Notes: generated from the letters alone by a model not told the origin. A stretch of DNA of 64,000 nt from Lindgomyces ingoldianus (GCF_010093535.1 NW_022985164.1:1279485-1343484); one strand, 5' to 3'. Shown: positions 9,670 to 21,748, numbered from the stretch's first letter. Numbers and translations: made by a program.

Positions 9670-11034
9670 TTAATCGCCTACAAATTTTAGCCCCTCAAAG
9701 TTCTGGAACCTGTCTGAATGAACCACTGGGCCCTTCTTCTCTGCAATTGGTGACCGTTGAGGAGCTGAAATGACACTCAAAGGCCTACCAGACCATCCTC
9801 CATCCCTAATCGACAAGGTGAACTGGATATTGGAGTAGTGGGCTAATAAGTCATTGACCTCGAAAAGAATCCCGTGTGCCACCCTGAAACGCTCTAGGTG
9901 GTCCTCAATGCTCATTGGGGGTACGCAGAGGATTGTCCTGTATACAGGCATCAGAGCAGCAGCGAAGCTATTCGGTACCGGTGGCAAAGCCACAGGCGGT
10001 GAGGATAGCTGCACCACAACGTTGCTGGGACACTTTGAGCAGCGTCAAGACCCATTGGATCAGCTGCCAAACCCGCCTGTGGAAACACAGGCGAAGATGG
10101 GGTTCGATATTTGATAACAGGAGTAGCGGGGTTTCCGGAAGATCGGACAAAGGATTCGGGCCCGGTAGCTTGAGAGTGGGATTGAGCTGGAGCTTCTTCA
10201 TCGAAATTATAGGGAGTCAATCTACCTGCGTTTCGGTTGTGATTGAATCTCTAGCTCGAATTAGACATTGGAAAGGCAGGGTGCGACACATAATCGCATG
10301 CAGAGCCCACTTTAGTGGGGTCGTTCTCGCTATGCTGGTTAAGGATGAGTGAAAGGTGAAGGGAAGAACAGTGAGGATTGGGACTCACTGCGTTGCCCTT
10401 CTTTGACCGAGACCCAGCGCCGTAGTTAGTGTTTGCCGTCGACAACTCCCTGAGCTCACCCCAGTGCTGTCGCGGCTTCTTTGGCGGAGGCGGCGCTGTC
10501 TACTCTGATTGCCTCGCTTTTGCTTCACCAGCCGCCTCACCGCTGAAAGTAGCGTTGTTTCCCACATGATTAGTCTGATTCTTGCCTTTCCTCTTCGAAT
10601 TCCTATATGGTTGTATCCTATCTGAGACGGACGGGAAACCCGACATATTGTCATTCTCTGAAGCCGCCACGTGAGGTTTATTTCCCAGTTCCTCACCCGA
10701 AGCCTTGCCTTATACTCAAACCAGGTCAGGATGGTGTCTCTTCCTCGAAGAGGCATAAAGAGACCCTGCGTACCTTCGACAGTTGTAGTATATTGGAGGA
10801 GAGCAGCATGATCAAGTGCTAGCGGAGCCATCTAGGCAGGGTAGAGCTTCGGCTTCGTCAAAGGCGGCTCCGAGATGGCGTGCAAGCCCCTGACTGGTCG
10901 TGGAGAAGACGACGTCACCTCACCTTCTTTCTCAGAGGACGATTGTGGGTAATGGCCCCTATGTCCTGAAATTGAAGGCACAGCTGGTGCTACTTTCATT
11001 GGAGGCGCCGCATTGCTCCCCATAGCTCAGTGAG

Positions 11035-11603
11035 CAGCGTTTCCAACAGGAAGTAGTACGATTGATACTTTTGCTCTACCTACGATCACGTGAGGCAAAC
11101 AAACGTAACTACATTTTTAACTGTTACGATTCGATTGATGAGGCTTAAAGGTGAGCAGTATACGATTGAGGTAGACTATTTTGAGATGGCACTTGATTTC
11201 CTATGTATACCCCCCACGAGCTGCGACTGCGAGAGCGACTGCGAGAGAGCCTTCAGCGGGGGGAAAAGGACAGTTACTTGTGACCGTAATCATCTCTCAG
11301 GCTCTACAATTGAAGCTTTGCAACTCCAGAAGAACTGGCTACGTTATAAGGTTGTTTTCAGTGAATTGAATAACCTCGCGTGCCATATCAAGAGTAAGGG
11401 GGACCCTGCTACTCTAAAAGCTTTAACAGTTACGTCGTAACTTTTAGTGAAAAGTTGAGAAGTACAAGCAGCTTCAATCGAACCGTAACTCAATCGTATT
11501 GACCCCTGCTGTCAGGTGAAGCAAACAAAAGTATATGATAAGTGAGACGTAACTTGTCTAGAAAGCCTGAGTCGAATCGTACTACTTCCTGGTAGAAACG
11601 CTG
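11035..11603 (+). mobile_element. Non-autonomous hAT-superfamily DNA transposon, 569 bp
   Basis: The ends are inverted repeats of 29 bp that match at 27 positions and begin CAGCGTTTC. The copies flanking the element, TCAGTGAG at 11027-11034 and again at 11604-11611, form a perfect 8-bp target duplication, the hAT hallmark. Inside, copies of TACGATTGA and its complement recur near both ends and resemble subterminal transposase-binding repeats. The only coding remnant is the C-terminal dimerisation region of a hAT transposase, so this is a deletion derivative that would need a transposase in trans. The intact duplication suggests a fairly recent insertion. Confidence 0.95.
11090..11440 (+). pseudogene. 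hAT transposase C-terminal dimerisation domain remnant
   Basis: The open frame reads ALDFLCIPPTSCDCESDCER, then AFSGGKR, then HLSGSTIEALQLQKNWL. This matches the hAT dimerisation pattern (L-x-IP-x-TS, SER-x-FS, R-x-x-L-x-x-x-x-x-EAL). A 12-bp tandem duplication (GCGACTGCGAGA at 11223-11234 and 11235-11246) inserts four residues into the normally tight TS...ERxFS segment. There is no ATG start and no catalytic DDE part. Confidence 0.88.
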
Positions 11604-12021
11604 TCAGTGAGTCCCAATCTCAGTCGGAGCTCGATCAACGATAGTAACTAGTTTATTGCTGGAGTTTGAGTGGTTGCCAGCAGATCCAACAGGTATATCT
11701 TTCATAACAACTTCCCTGCCAGATACAATAGATAGCAAGGTAGTAGAGACAGTGGGGGTGTTGGCCAAGGTGCTCGGTAGAGCAGTTGGTTGGTGAATTG
11801 TGCCTTGTCCTGCCTCATTGCCCTTGATGTTTACCATGAGCTCGCCGAAGGCTAGAATGGGGTATTAGTGTGTGTTCTAGTTCAATTGATAGTGCGATGA
11901 AACCTTTAGGTAGCACACTAAAGGTCGGGCTGGGTTTTGGAGAGGAGCTATTCTCACTTCCTCCACTGGTAATGCTGGTTTCAGACGTCGTCAGGGTGTG
12001 AAGCTGGTCGCTGTTAGCCAT

Positions 12022-12988
12022 GCTTGCTCTGACCGCAGATGCGCTGAGCAAGTGGCGTTGTAGTGTTGGTGTTGAGATAAAGGAAGTTCAAAGGGGAAGT
12101 GAAGGCATGTATTAACTAGCGTGGTGGGTGACTGGAAACAGCAGTAACGGCGGTCGCGCGAGGAGCACCTTTAGAACCGAGCCAGTCGCACCAGACTTCA
12201 CCCAGAGTTAAAAAAAAAAAGGACCAAAATTGAGAGAAGCAGGCCGCAACGACGCAGCCCGTGGAAATAAAAACTAGTATTGAACTACCCCACCAAAGTG
12301 TGAGCAGTCTGCAACTGACCATGTTCACCAGAACAACCTGACATAGTTCGCTGCACATAAGCGCCATGACGCTCATGAAAACCCCACGCTTTCCCTAATA
12401 CTGAAAGAAGAGTGATCCCTACGTCGATACATGTTAAGGAAACAGGTGGTATAAATATGAATGAACGAACACCTCCTTGTTGCCCTCGCCTGGGCTTCTC
12501 CATCCAGGGAGCGGTGTGAGCCAACTAGTAGTATCAAAAGGGCCGTAGTAGCGACAGATAGGAAGCCTTCGAGGAAACAGATGCGAGGGATATAACACGG
12601 AAGAAGTGATTACAACCCCAACGTACAGAAGAAGGAGCAATGGTGTAGAAGTGAAGAATTAGAAAAAAAAAATGAGATGGCACTGGGGAATAACCGTCTT
12701 ACGCCTTAGAAACTCCAGTATATCCAGGCGGACCCCATGATTAGAACCAAAACGCCACCTGAACGCCGTAGCAAAGAACCCGTTCTCGATGACCGCGAAG
12801 GTATTGCACTAGGAATCGAACGCTAAACCCCAGAGCATCGTGATGAGAAAGCGGGAAGGTTTTCTAAAATCGCAGGCAAGACTCCCCATTCAAACAAGAA
12901 GCGAACTGTAGGCGGTATGATCGTTGAGTGTCGCGGCTGTTATGAGGATATCTGGTCCAAGTTAGGCACGAAGAATGGCAAGCCAATC
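12022..12988. other. Intergenic, no gene seen
   Basis: The region includes homopolymer A runs near 12210 and 12663. An isolated GGAATCGAAC at 12808 resembles a tRNA T-arm on the minus strand, but no cloverleaf can be drawn around it. Confidence 0.45.
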
Positions 12989-14832
12989 TCATTCTCCTAC
13001 CCTTCTCCTTCTGCCACGACTTCCGCCCTCAGGGCGTTGCGCAAGAACTTCGCGCAATTGCGGGTCATCCTTGTCCTTGTCTACGTGGTGTACGCGTACG
13101 TGTCTGTCACGTCAACCGTCATCAGCACTGAGGTCACATAATTTGTAAACAAGATCTTGTTGGAGCATCGAACATACCTTTGTAGATTGTCGGGTCGTGG
13201 GTATTTGTGTTCGCGGTCGGGGCAAAAAGGACAGACGTAGCCGGGCGAGGCGTGGACAAGACCGTGCCGAATCATCTCATTCTTCCGCTTAAAGCCTTTT
13301 CCACCTTCGCCTCGTGAACAGCCAGCGACTGGACAGTAATGCGGTCGACTTTGGGAATGGACGTTTGCATGTGAGCTAGAACGGACAAGATTAGCATTTG
13401 TAGCAGTTTTGCGAGGGGCTCAACAGTGCACACTGCAAGGGCATAGGAAAGTGACTTACTTCAAGAGATACTGGGTTTGGAACGGAAGTGCGGTGCAGTT
13501 TGGATAGTCACATTTGAATCCCCCCGATCCATGCGGTGGAACATGTTGAATGGGTGGCCCATTTAGTGGTGGTAACGTTCTCGACGCTATTGTACCATCT
13601 ATGCTCATACGGTGCGTCTGGTTTTCAATTGGCGTAGGTTGCGATCTGGGGCTAAGCCCATCGGAACTTTGATAGCTATCATTGGTTGTCGATGCGGATG
13701 GCAAAGTGCTACAGTAAGGAGGGCCATTCTCTGACGCCTGCGAAGGCCTGCGAGTGTTGCTGAAGAGTGTGAGATGTTGACCAGATCTTAGAAACGGGTC
13801 TCGGGTTGCAATTTCACTATTTGCGCTAATGGGTGATGTTGCGCTCAACGAGGGAAATGCACTTCCCGGCGAACGTGCCGAACTGATGGAGAGTTGTCGC
13901 GATATTTGCGTCGGTGATTGGCCTGTGGATGAGATGGATTGTCGGTGAGCGAATCCATTTGCTCTGGACTCGTCTGCCAACTCGGATATGTGCTTGAAGG
14001 GGGGTAATGATTGCTTTTGATTGGGTGATGCTCCCGGCCCGTCCCGTGAGGGCGAGTGAGGATTCTGTAATGCCGGCAATTTTTGGCTGGGTGACCCTCT
14101 TGACGGTGGTATGGTGAGTTCGCGAAGATTGGGCGACGTCGCTAATGATTCCTCGTGGGGGTAGCCATTCGCATACGATCCCGCCCGGTTCCCAGTCAGG
14201 TTTGGCGACGTGGCCTCGAGTTTGGAAGAGCTATTGATAGGTGATTTTGAATCCACTCCATTTGGACCCAACCACCCCCCATTCGTCAATGACCCTGCAA
14301 TCGTCTTCGGGGCGGAAGCATCTGCACTGAAGGGGCCGCGTGATTCACTGTCGACTTCTACCACAGAGTCGCGGTGGGGAAAAGGCGGGGGAAGCTTGGT
14401 TGTCGTGTTCAGCGCCTTCTGCGCGGTGGCCTGGAGGTTGATAGGAGGCGCATTTGACTGTGTCTGTCGAGTTTGTACGGTTTCTGAAGATACTGCCTCT
14501 GCAGGCTGGGGTGACTCTTCCATTTCCTCGTCATCCGCCTCCGATCCCGAATCCGAATTCAATGCTCGTTCGCCAACTTGTCGTGCAATATCGGGTCGGT
14601 TCGGTTCCATCTCCCGAATGAGTACGACGTCACCTTGACTGGGCCGAGTCTTGCGCCGATTAGGTTTCTTTCGTCTTCGAGAGGAAGGAGGACTGACGTT
14701 TTGAGTCGAAATTGATATTTGCTGCGTCACAAAGGGTGGAGGGGACGGAGACGGCGTCGCTTTCGGTCTGACTGGAGTGAGGCCCGGAGATCGTTGGAGA
14801 GCGTCGTCTGAATCGTAGTTTTGAGTATTCAT
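12989..14832 (-). CDS. C2H2 zinc finger protein, fungal-specific, probable transcription regulator
   Basis: Exons 14832-13460, 13375-13178 and 13103-12989 give 561 residues. The first 430 residues are Ser/Pro-rich and disordered, with an RRRKKPNRRK basic patch near residue 52. A finger begins with FKCDYPNC and its His residues are supplied by exon 2. A second reads HYCPVAGC...KRKNEMIRHGLVH. A third reads YVCPFCPD...PDNLQRHVRVHH and spans the exon 2/3 junction. The C-terminus after the fingers (KDKDDPQLREVLAQRPEGG) is a conserved tail of this filamentous-fungal family. Both introns are GT-AG and fall inside the finger region. A nuclear DNA-binding role is inferred from the fingers; targets are unknown. 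Confidence 0.9.
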
Positions 14833-16626
14833 CCGTCACGATCGGGAGGCTAGTGAGTGTAGCCTCGTTGAAAGACAGCAGAAGGGCAGGAGTTGTGGGA
14901 AGATGACAACTATCTACCCCGCACGATGCCTTAAGATAAGTGAAATAGTGAGCGCAAAGCCAAAGAGTGAAGGGGTGAATATCACTGAAAGATCTGGGGC
15001 TGCTAGATATCTGAGGATAGTCAGTATAGCTAGATCTGGAAGCATAGATTGGCAAATTTGAGACGAGGCGAGCGATATTGAAGCAAAGAGACAAATGAGA
15101 AGCGGACAGAATTCAGACTGCAGATTTGCGCATCTTGAGATGAAAGTTATTGAAACATTTGAAGAAAACAGTAACACCGATCAAAGCACACAGCGCGTGA
15201 CAGGGAGCGATTCCAGTGCAAGCCCAGACTAACGGGCCAGGCAGGCGGCGGGCATCAACAGAAAATTACATGTGTTTGATTGCTTGGGGAGCTATCTTGA
15301 AAGTTGAAGTTGAAAGGGAGAGCAGAAACATGACGGGAGGCGGCATGGAGGGGGGGCGCGGACGCGGCTCTGTGAGCTGGTAACGTACCCGAGGGTGCAA
15401 CGACTGACTTTCAGCCTCAAGGCGGTGGAGAAAGAGTGCCGATCTTGAGCTTGTGTTGACCAAGGCGCTGGTGAGATGGACGTCTGATCACTGGCATGGG
15501 GAAGACGATCTCAGGGGCCGTCTGGCCATGAAGCTTCTGGACAATGCGCTCGAGGCCGACGACGCCCTCGCCTTCGCGTGCTGACGAGGGCTGTTGACAC
15601 TGACTGGTGGGGGTCTGGTTTGGCTGCCACCTGCGACGCCCGCAGCTATCGCGGGCGCAGAAAGAGGCTGTGCGGTCGACACGAGAGCGGCGTCGTGGAA
15701 CACGCGCGCAGTTGTGAGAGGTGGGAGGTTGGCGGAGGAAGCAGGAGCATCAGCGAGATGTCGCCGTCTCATGGATGTGGGAGCACATTCACAGAGCGAG
15801 AGCTGGAGGCGCAGCCCAGCAAGTAGGCTTACATGAGAGCTTCGAGAGCTCGTAGTTCGCGGCTCCAGTCAGCCTCAAATTCATCGGTCCTTGACGTTCC
15901 CCGCTCTGGCTGGGAGCTTGGACACACACTCAGAAAGAGGGAGGCTACTAAGAGGCGAGTGGGCAAGTACCGCGCGAGGAGCAGGCCGTTTTGACCCCGC
16001 AGCGTGCATTGCACATTCGCCAGGGTCCGTCGTCCTGCACCCAAACCGGTCGTCGAGATATATTAAATGCCCCGTCTGCATTCCAGCTACCGGTTTGCTA
16101 TGTACCCGCCCTGTCCGGAAAGTCCCCTTCATCGCTCAACGGCTTTCTTCCTGCCTCGATGCAAAATGCTCGCTCGTATGAAACTGCTAGACAGCCATGC
16201 AATGCAACCATTCACCCAGCCATCCATCGCCTGCTGCCTCTGCTGCAAAGTGTTGCTCCTCGTCTTCGGTGCGTCCTCGATGCGTCCTCTCCGCCTATCG
16301 TACATCTAGCATGTCAGTCTGGTCGTCTATGTCTCTTCGTCTAGGAAGTGGCCAGCGCAGTGGCGGCCCCGTCTATGTCATGTGCATGCAAGCCCGCAGC
16401 GCTCAAAGGAGAATCGTTCCCTCGCCGAACCCCCACCATGTGCGGCTGAGAGAAGGGCGAGTGAACTCCCTCAAAGGCGGTCGGACGCCAAAAGAAAATA
16501 ATTGGATGATAAACCAGAACCGCGCCAAATGCGAAATCCCATACGAGAATCCATCCAATCCCCATTTACCCACGCTGCACCTCTCCTCTCAGGAATCCCT
16601 CCAGGCTCGACGTGTGCAGGAGGACC
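14833..16626. other. Intergenic 1.8 kb, GC-rich, no gene accepted
   Basis: Several overlapping frames exist on both strands between 15.5 and 16.6 kb. They reflect high GC and lack domains or splice logic. The part next to 14833 is CT-rich on the coding strand of the C2H2 gene and is a likely long 5'UTR/promoter. Confidence 0.45.
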
Positions 16627-18914
16627 TCATGCCTGCGGTTTTCCGCCCAAGCCTGCAAGGCCCGGCCACGTCTTGCCCTGCGGCAATTTCGGGCGTCCAA
16701 AGTTCTCGTCTAGGTCCAAGATAATCTTGAGTGCGTTTCGGCTGCGTAGGTACGGCAGCGGTGCTTTAGCTTCTGCAAGTCCGACTCCGGGTTCGACGTG
16801 ACTGCGAGGACCCTCCTCGTCAGCGTGGCCCGGCATAGGGAGGGCCCGCTGCAGCACTTCGTAACCGGCCAGCGTAAAACCAAACTGGGGAGAGGATCGC
16901 AAGATACGGGCTGGCCCGCCCTTGAAAAACGCCTTGAATCCTTCCTGTTGGTAGATTGTTTTCGCCGCATGTCGGAGGCCAGTGTAAGTGGCCTCACCCT
17001 TCCGCGCTTCGACCTGCAATCTGGTCTTGATGACATCGCACGGCGTCGTGAAGTAGGCCGCCGGCATGCCAGCGATGGCGCCAGCCGTGAGCATCTGCAG
17101 CACACCAAGCGACTTAGTCGGACTCTCACCAAAGAAGTCCCTCTTCAAGTGGCTGTAGGTGGGGAAGTAGATGGCCGAGAAAGGGACTAGACGCATTTGT
17201 GAGTTGCATCATCTGGGATTATCTTGAAAAAAAAAACATTTAAGCTCACCATCCCGCAAGAGACATGCGCTAGCGCCCTTGTACAAGCCGACGAGACCCA
17301 GGTTCCTGATGATCCACATCGCAGAGCGTTTAGGAGTGCCATCGACCGTCTTTGCGACTTCACCCTGGACCTGCAATCTAATCTTGACAATCTCGAGTGG
17401 GTTCGTAAAGACCTGCAGCAGTTCGAGGTTACCGTGTGTCCGGCCGAGGCTTTCGGCAAAGCACGAGGATAATACCTACCACTTGACAGCCGCCAGCCGT
17501 GCCACCTGCAATAAGTTCCATCGGCCACCAAATCTTGCCTGTCTGCTTATCTGTGAATTTCCCTCTGACCAGATCGTTCACTGTCAGCTTGATGGCTTTC
17601 TCCGGCGCAACTCCGACGAGCTGTGGGAGTACCCCAGAGTACAGTCCCCTGAACCCTTCGTTCTTGATGACCTTCCGCGCGCAATCGAGCGAGTTCTTGT
17701 ACAGCATCTCTCCGACGCGTGAGCTCCTCTGGTTCTGCATTCGTGTCTTCACTAAATCAATGGGGTACACCATAAAGGCACCAAACGCGCCCGCCAAACT
17801 TCCCAATGCGAAGTGATGAACGCCCTCCAGGACGTCATAGAGCAATGACTTTGTCGTCGAGAAAGCCTTTTGGCCAGCATCCGCAATCGCGCTGGAACCC
17901 AAGGAATACGCCGTGTGCCATGACGGATCCAGCACTCGAGCGAAATCCTTTAGGCCCAACCGTCCTGACGGCTCATCGAGACCGGCAAAGTGAAAGAGGA
18001 TATCGGCCTCCATGGGGGTATACAGGTTGAATCGGCTGATCCTAGCAGCCTCATTCAGGAAATCAGTACGAGTAATCTTGCCATCTGAACTCTTGTTGGC
18101 CGCATTTCGGATGATTAGCTCTACCATATCCATCTGCTGGATCATATTCTGGAAAGCCCGTACGTTGGCGTAGGAAATCTTGCTGCCGGCGGAAATGTTG
18201 CAGAGAGTGTGTAGGTTCTCGAGGAGGTGGTCGGACAACTTGTGGCTTGCGGTCTCTAGGATGATGCGCTGAAATTCCTCAGGCTCAATGTATCCGTCCT
18301 TGTTCTTGTCGAAATGCAGGAAGGCCTGCCGGACGCGCTCGCCCTGCAATCCGCGAAGCATCTGGGAAAATTGTGGGTAGGTCATGGTGTGACGCTTGTC
18401 CTTGGATCCGATGTATAGCGTTGCCCACTCTGAATTCCAGTCGAACGGCAGGCTGTCCTCGCCCTTGTGCGCCTTCCATACATTGTAGAACTCGCTGAAG
18501 TCAATGAGGCCGTCACCGTCCCAATCGAAGAGGCGGTAGGTGACTTCGTACTCGGCGTCGGGCTTCGCAAGCAGGTTCTGGAAGTTGCTCCAGTCACGCA
18601 GGGTGACGCGGCCCTTCTTCTCGCGATCTGCGACGACGAAGAGGATGCCATACTGGAAGCGCTTGATTTTGTGCTGAAGGGACGGCGTCGTTAGCTCTAC
18701 CAAGAATCGACACGTTTCAGGAGCGGGTACAGACATAATCTTCGCTCTCGGGCGCGACAGCATCAATGAACTCGTTCTCGCTGAGATAGTATTCGCCACT
18801 GGCTTCGTCCTTGAGGGCATGCTTCATAAAGGCGGCCCGCGTCAGTTGCGACATCTGCGGCTCCTCGGAGGTGCCCAGCAACACCTCGCCCACCTGGTCC
18901 TTGACGGTGGACAT
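16627..18914 (-). CDS. agc1: Calcium-regulated mitochondrial aspartate/glutamate carrier
   Basis: Four exons (18914-18735, 18673-17480, 17412-17250, 17186-16627) give 698 residues. The N-terminal half holds EF-hands; canonical loops are DWDGDGLIDFSE at about 110-121 and DKNKDGYIEPEE at about 182-193. The C-terminal half is an SLC25 carrier with the three signatures PIDLVKTRMQ, PLEIVKIRLQ and PCDVIKTRLQ. The protein exchanges mitochondrial aspartate for cytosolic glutamate plus a proton in the inner membrane, feeding the malate-aspartate shuttle. Length and order match metazoan citrin/aralar and fungal AGC1. An upstream in-frame ATG at 18962 would add 16 residues; I prefer 18914 because family members begin near MSTVKD. 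Confidence 0.95.
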
Positions 18915-19986
18915 GGCGGAGAGAAGGCGCAAATCAGCGTCGCAACACTCTTGGGCAAGCAATTGGCGTCGAGAGAGGGGCAGAGTGGTATAGGGATGGG
19001 CAGCACGGAAGCAATGGGGACAGGCGGTCAGTAGGGAGTGGTGGAGCTCAGGATGCAGAGCTTGGAAATTTTGAGACTATCGATTAGCGCGCTCGGAAAT
19101 CGGAGACAAGCTGTGGAGCAAGCACGGGGATGGGGAAGGCGGAGAGGGAGCGCGAGTGTCAACAAACACGATGTAGCTATAGCGCAAAAGTAGGAGGTAT
19201 CCAGGCTCGGCGAGCAGATGTTGCAGCTGACGGCATGAATTTTTTTTCTGCCGGAATTTGTTCTTTCGTGGTGGTGACTGTGGAAGTATTACCAAACCGC
19301 TATTCACCGCCCTATCGCGACCGTCGGTCTCCTCCGGTAAAAGTTCCTGCATGTGACTTCGCCACAGGGCCACAGCGTGGGATAAATTGACCATCATTAA
19401 CAGAGCCGCAGGCCTGGAGAACCATGTGCCGCCAACAAATTGGTGTACCTGTCGGCAGCCATGAGGCTCTGTGCACCTCTTGGGATCGTCGGGGCCATGA
19501 AAATGCCCTTCTTTAGAATCTCTTCCTGTCAACCGAAGCAAACCCGTTCCTCCAGCGGAGCACAGCGGAGCACCAGCAACTTCGGATGGTACGACAGGCC
19601 ATGGCCTCAACCTATCAATCAAACGCCGCAGACGCGGCTCCGCCAACTGGGCCCAGGTGTTTCGAAATACCGCAACGGGCGTTTCCGCGAGGATTTTGGA
19701 GGCTAGAGTCTCGAGCAGCGCTGGAGCGAGGCCATTGGTATATAATTCACTCAGTCTTAGTCTCGGGCGGATGGCATCATGACCTGATTGTGCTTGCATA
19801 GTGTAGTGAGGATCTAAAGTGGAAAAGCGCAGCCTCACGCCCGCTCATGACACGGGATGTATGCGAAGGAATTTGATGATGGATTAGAAGCCGCTGGACC
19901 AAGACATTCTGCGCCCCATCTAACTAATGACATGCGGTAATAATATACAAAAACTACATGGCGAAGTTGAAATCCCATTTTTTTTT
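18915..19986. other. Intergenic between AGC1 and PDX1
   Basis: This holds the AGC1 promoter and PDX1 3' flank. A 253-codon minus-strand frame (19838-19077) begins with GTG and has no recognisable domain; I treat it as chance. Confidence 0.5.
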
Positions 19987-21444
19987 TTACACAACCAGCC
20001 GCCCAGGCTCAACCTCTAAGATACTTTTCACCCGCTCAAGGAACAGCTGCGCTCTCCTCTCGTCCCCCTTTGGCACACTGACGCTAAACATATTGACGGG
20101 CGCGATAACCCTATCCGCTCCGCCGATGAGGGGTGCCTTACCCGTGCGGGCGACAGGCTTCTTCCCAGTAAGGATGTCAACTATATCAACCTTCTTTGTA
20201 GTCGGTCTTGATGCACTTAGGGTCGTAGGAGGCAGAGCAGTGACCTGCGGTGTGAATTGACCTCGAGAAAGCCCCTTCCCGGCGACCTTGTTCAGGCCCA
20301 GCACAGCATTAAATAGCTCGTCTGCGGAGGGCTTAACAGTTTTTGATCTAGGGAGGTCCTCATTGGCAAGTTCCGTTGCGCGGGCGATGAAATTGGAAAT
20401 AGGTAAGAACACCCCAATAGATTCCTGCACGCGCTTCTGGCACTCTACCACGGCCTTGAGAGAGACCGGTAGAGCAATGTAAATATCAGGCTCCTCCATG
20501 GGAGTAATTGCTGGAGCTGCGACCGCTTTTTCTGCCTTTGATGGTTTCTTCGACGCTGCAAGTTTGATGTTCGAGAGATCCAGTTGAGTCAGTTTCCCTA
20601 TCCGTTTCGATTGTTCCTCAGCATATGAACCCTCAATGCGACTAACGTAAGCGAGAACATCACCCTTTAACAGTCTGCCACTAGGACCCGTGGCTGGAAT
20701 TTTGTCCGCTTCCTCCTTTGGCAGACCGTTTTCTCTCAGCAGGTGCTGGACAGATGGGTATAGGGGGTATGTCTGCTTCTGTGCCCTTCCGTCAGAGGGC
20801 TTCTTCGGGGTATCTTGGGATGGGGTAGGCTTCGGTGTCGGCACGGCTTCCTGTTTAGCTGGCTCTTTTGGGGCCTCTGGTTTCTTTGTCACCAGTGTGC
20901 TGTCCACAGGTAGCTCGAGGGATCTTAGATCATCTCCGGGCTCCGCTGTAACTGCTATTCTGGTGCCAACCTGGACTGCCTTGGAACCGTCTCCTTGCTG
21001 CAGGTCTTGTTAATGCTGTGCTCAATAGTTGGAGGACTAACTCTGACGTACAATGATCTTTGCAAGTATGCCGTCGTCTTGCGCCTCCACGTCCATCTGA
21101 GCCTTGTCTGTCTCAATCTCCAAAAGAACATCTCCAGCGCTGAAAGAGTCGCCTGAGATCCGTCAGTGACTTCATTCCCGAGTCAGTACTAAGTCCGATG
21201 TATTCATACCCTCCTTCACCCTCCAAGCTGCAATGTTTCCCTCGGTCATGGTCGGAGACAGCGCCGGCATATTGAAGTTTTGAGCTGCCTGCGAGGCCGG
21301 TGCAGCATGAAAAGCTATCGTGATCCCGTAAGTGTTGATTTGATTCCCGAAGGGGAAGATCTTACCTCTCCGTGTGCCATGGCTTCGAAGCTGGCGAGTG
21401 GCAGCTCGCGCCGACAATCTGTATGCCGTAGCAATTGAAGCCAT
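19987..21444 (-). CDS. pdx1: Pyruvate dehydrogenase complex protein X (E3-binding protein)
   Basis: Four exons (21444-21366, 21314-21210, 21152-21052, 20997-19987) give 431 residues. An Arg-rich mitochondrial presequence is followed by a lipoyl domain whose acceptor Lys78 sits in ETDKAQ. Next come a Pro/Lys-rich linker, a peripheral-subunit binding domain at about 172-213 (YPSVQHLL...[11 protein letters not shown]), and a reduced acyltransferase-like C-terminus without the HxxxD catalytic motif. It docks E3 onto the E2 core in the matrix. The first intron (21365-21315, 51 nt) is divisible by three and stop-free, so it would translate if retained. Removing it joins the presequence to the RAFHAAPAS...AAQNF stretch normal for this family. 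Confidence 0.95.
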
Positions 21445-21748
21445 AGAGCAACGATTGACAGGAGAGTCTCGCTGGACAAGCGGGGTGGAAGAGAGCGGCG
21501 GACGTCAAGTGTTGAAGAAAGTCCAGCTGTTTGTTGGGCTCGGGCAATCTTCGTGGTCCGAGCGTTGTCGGTCCGGGAGCCGCGCTAGAATCTGAGCAAA
21601 AGGTAGATTCTCCCCAGCATAATGCGACAAATCGTTGCAATTGATCTGCTTCCCGCTCGTTAAGCTCTCATACGCGGACATTTCACCTTCCAAAGGTACT
21701 GAGAGCCTGAACAGCCGTGAGGAAGGCGTGGCTAATAGCCGTACCAGA
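21445..21748. promoter_or_regulatory. Divergent promoter of PDX1 and the predicted mitochondrial membrane protein
   Basis: A 304-bp gap separates the two starts, so the two genes probably share regulatory sequence. No specific factor site was recognised. Confidence 0.55.

Larger units (their letters stand above)
9670..12021 (-). pseudogene. Decayed gene of unknown function, split by a hAT element
   Basis: Starting at the ATG at 12021, a probable first intron (GTTTCA...TTCTAG, about 11910-11845) leads to a Ser/Thr-rich frame. That frame meets TGA inside the transposon target site and resumes beyond the element at 11025. It then hits TAG at 10834-10832, shifts frame near 10700, hits TAG at 10502-10500, passes a GTGAGT donor near 10386, hits TAG at 10253-10251, shifts again near 10022 and ends at 9670. 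The residues between lesions are protein-like and low-complexity (for example TAPPPPKKPRQHWGEL), and no known domain is seen. All three TAGs fit CAG as the parent codon. An intact gene with more introns is less likely, because several segments lack usable splice sites. Confidence 0.6.

Noticed and set aside
12800..12830. tRNA-like T-arm (GGAATCGAAC)
   Set aside because: No matching acceptor, D or anticodon stems could be drawn on either strand.
15266..16801. Cluster of overlapping 60-175 codon frames
   Set aside because: All overlap one another on both strands, lack domains or splice sites, and track high GC.
16814..16850. Possible extra C-terminal intron in AGC1
   Set aside because: The frame is open to the stop at 16627 and no splice pair there improves similarity to known carriers.
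19077..19838. 253-codon minus-strand frame upstream of AGC1
   Set aside because: It starts with GTG, has no domain and overlaps the likely promoter; length is explained by local GC content.
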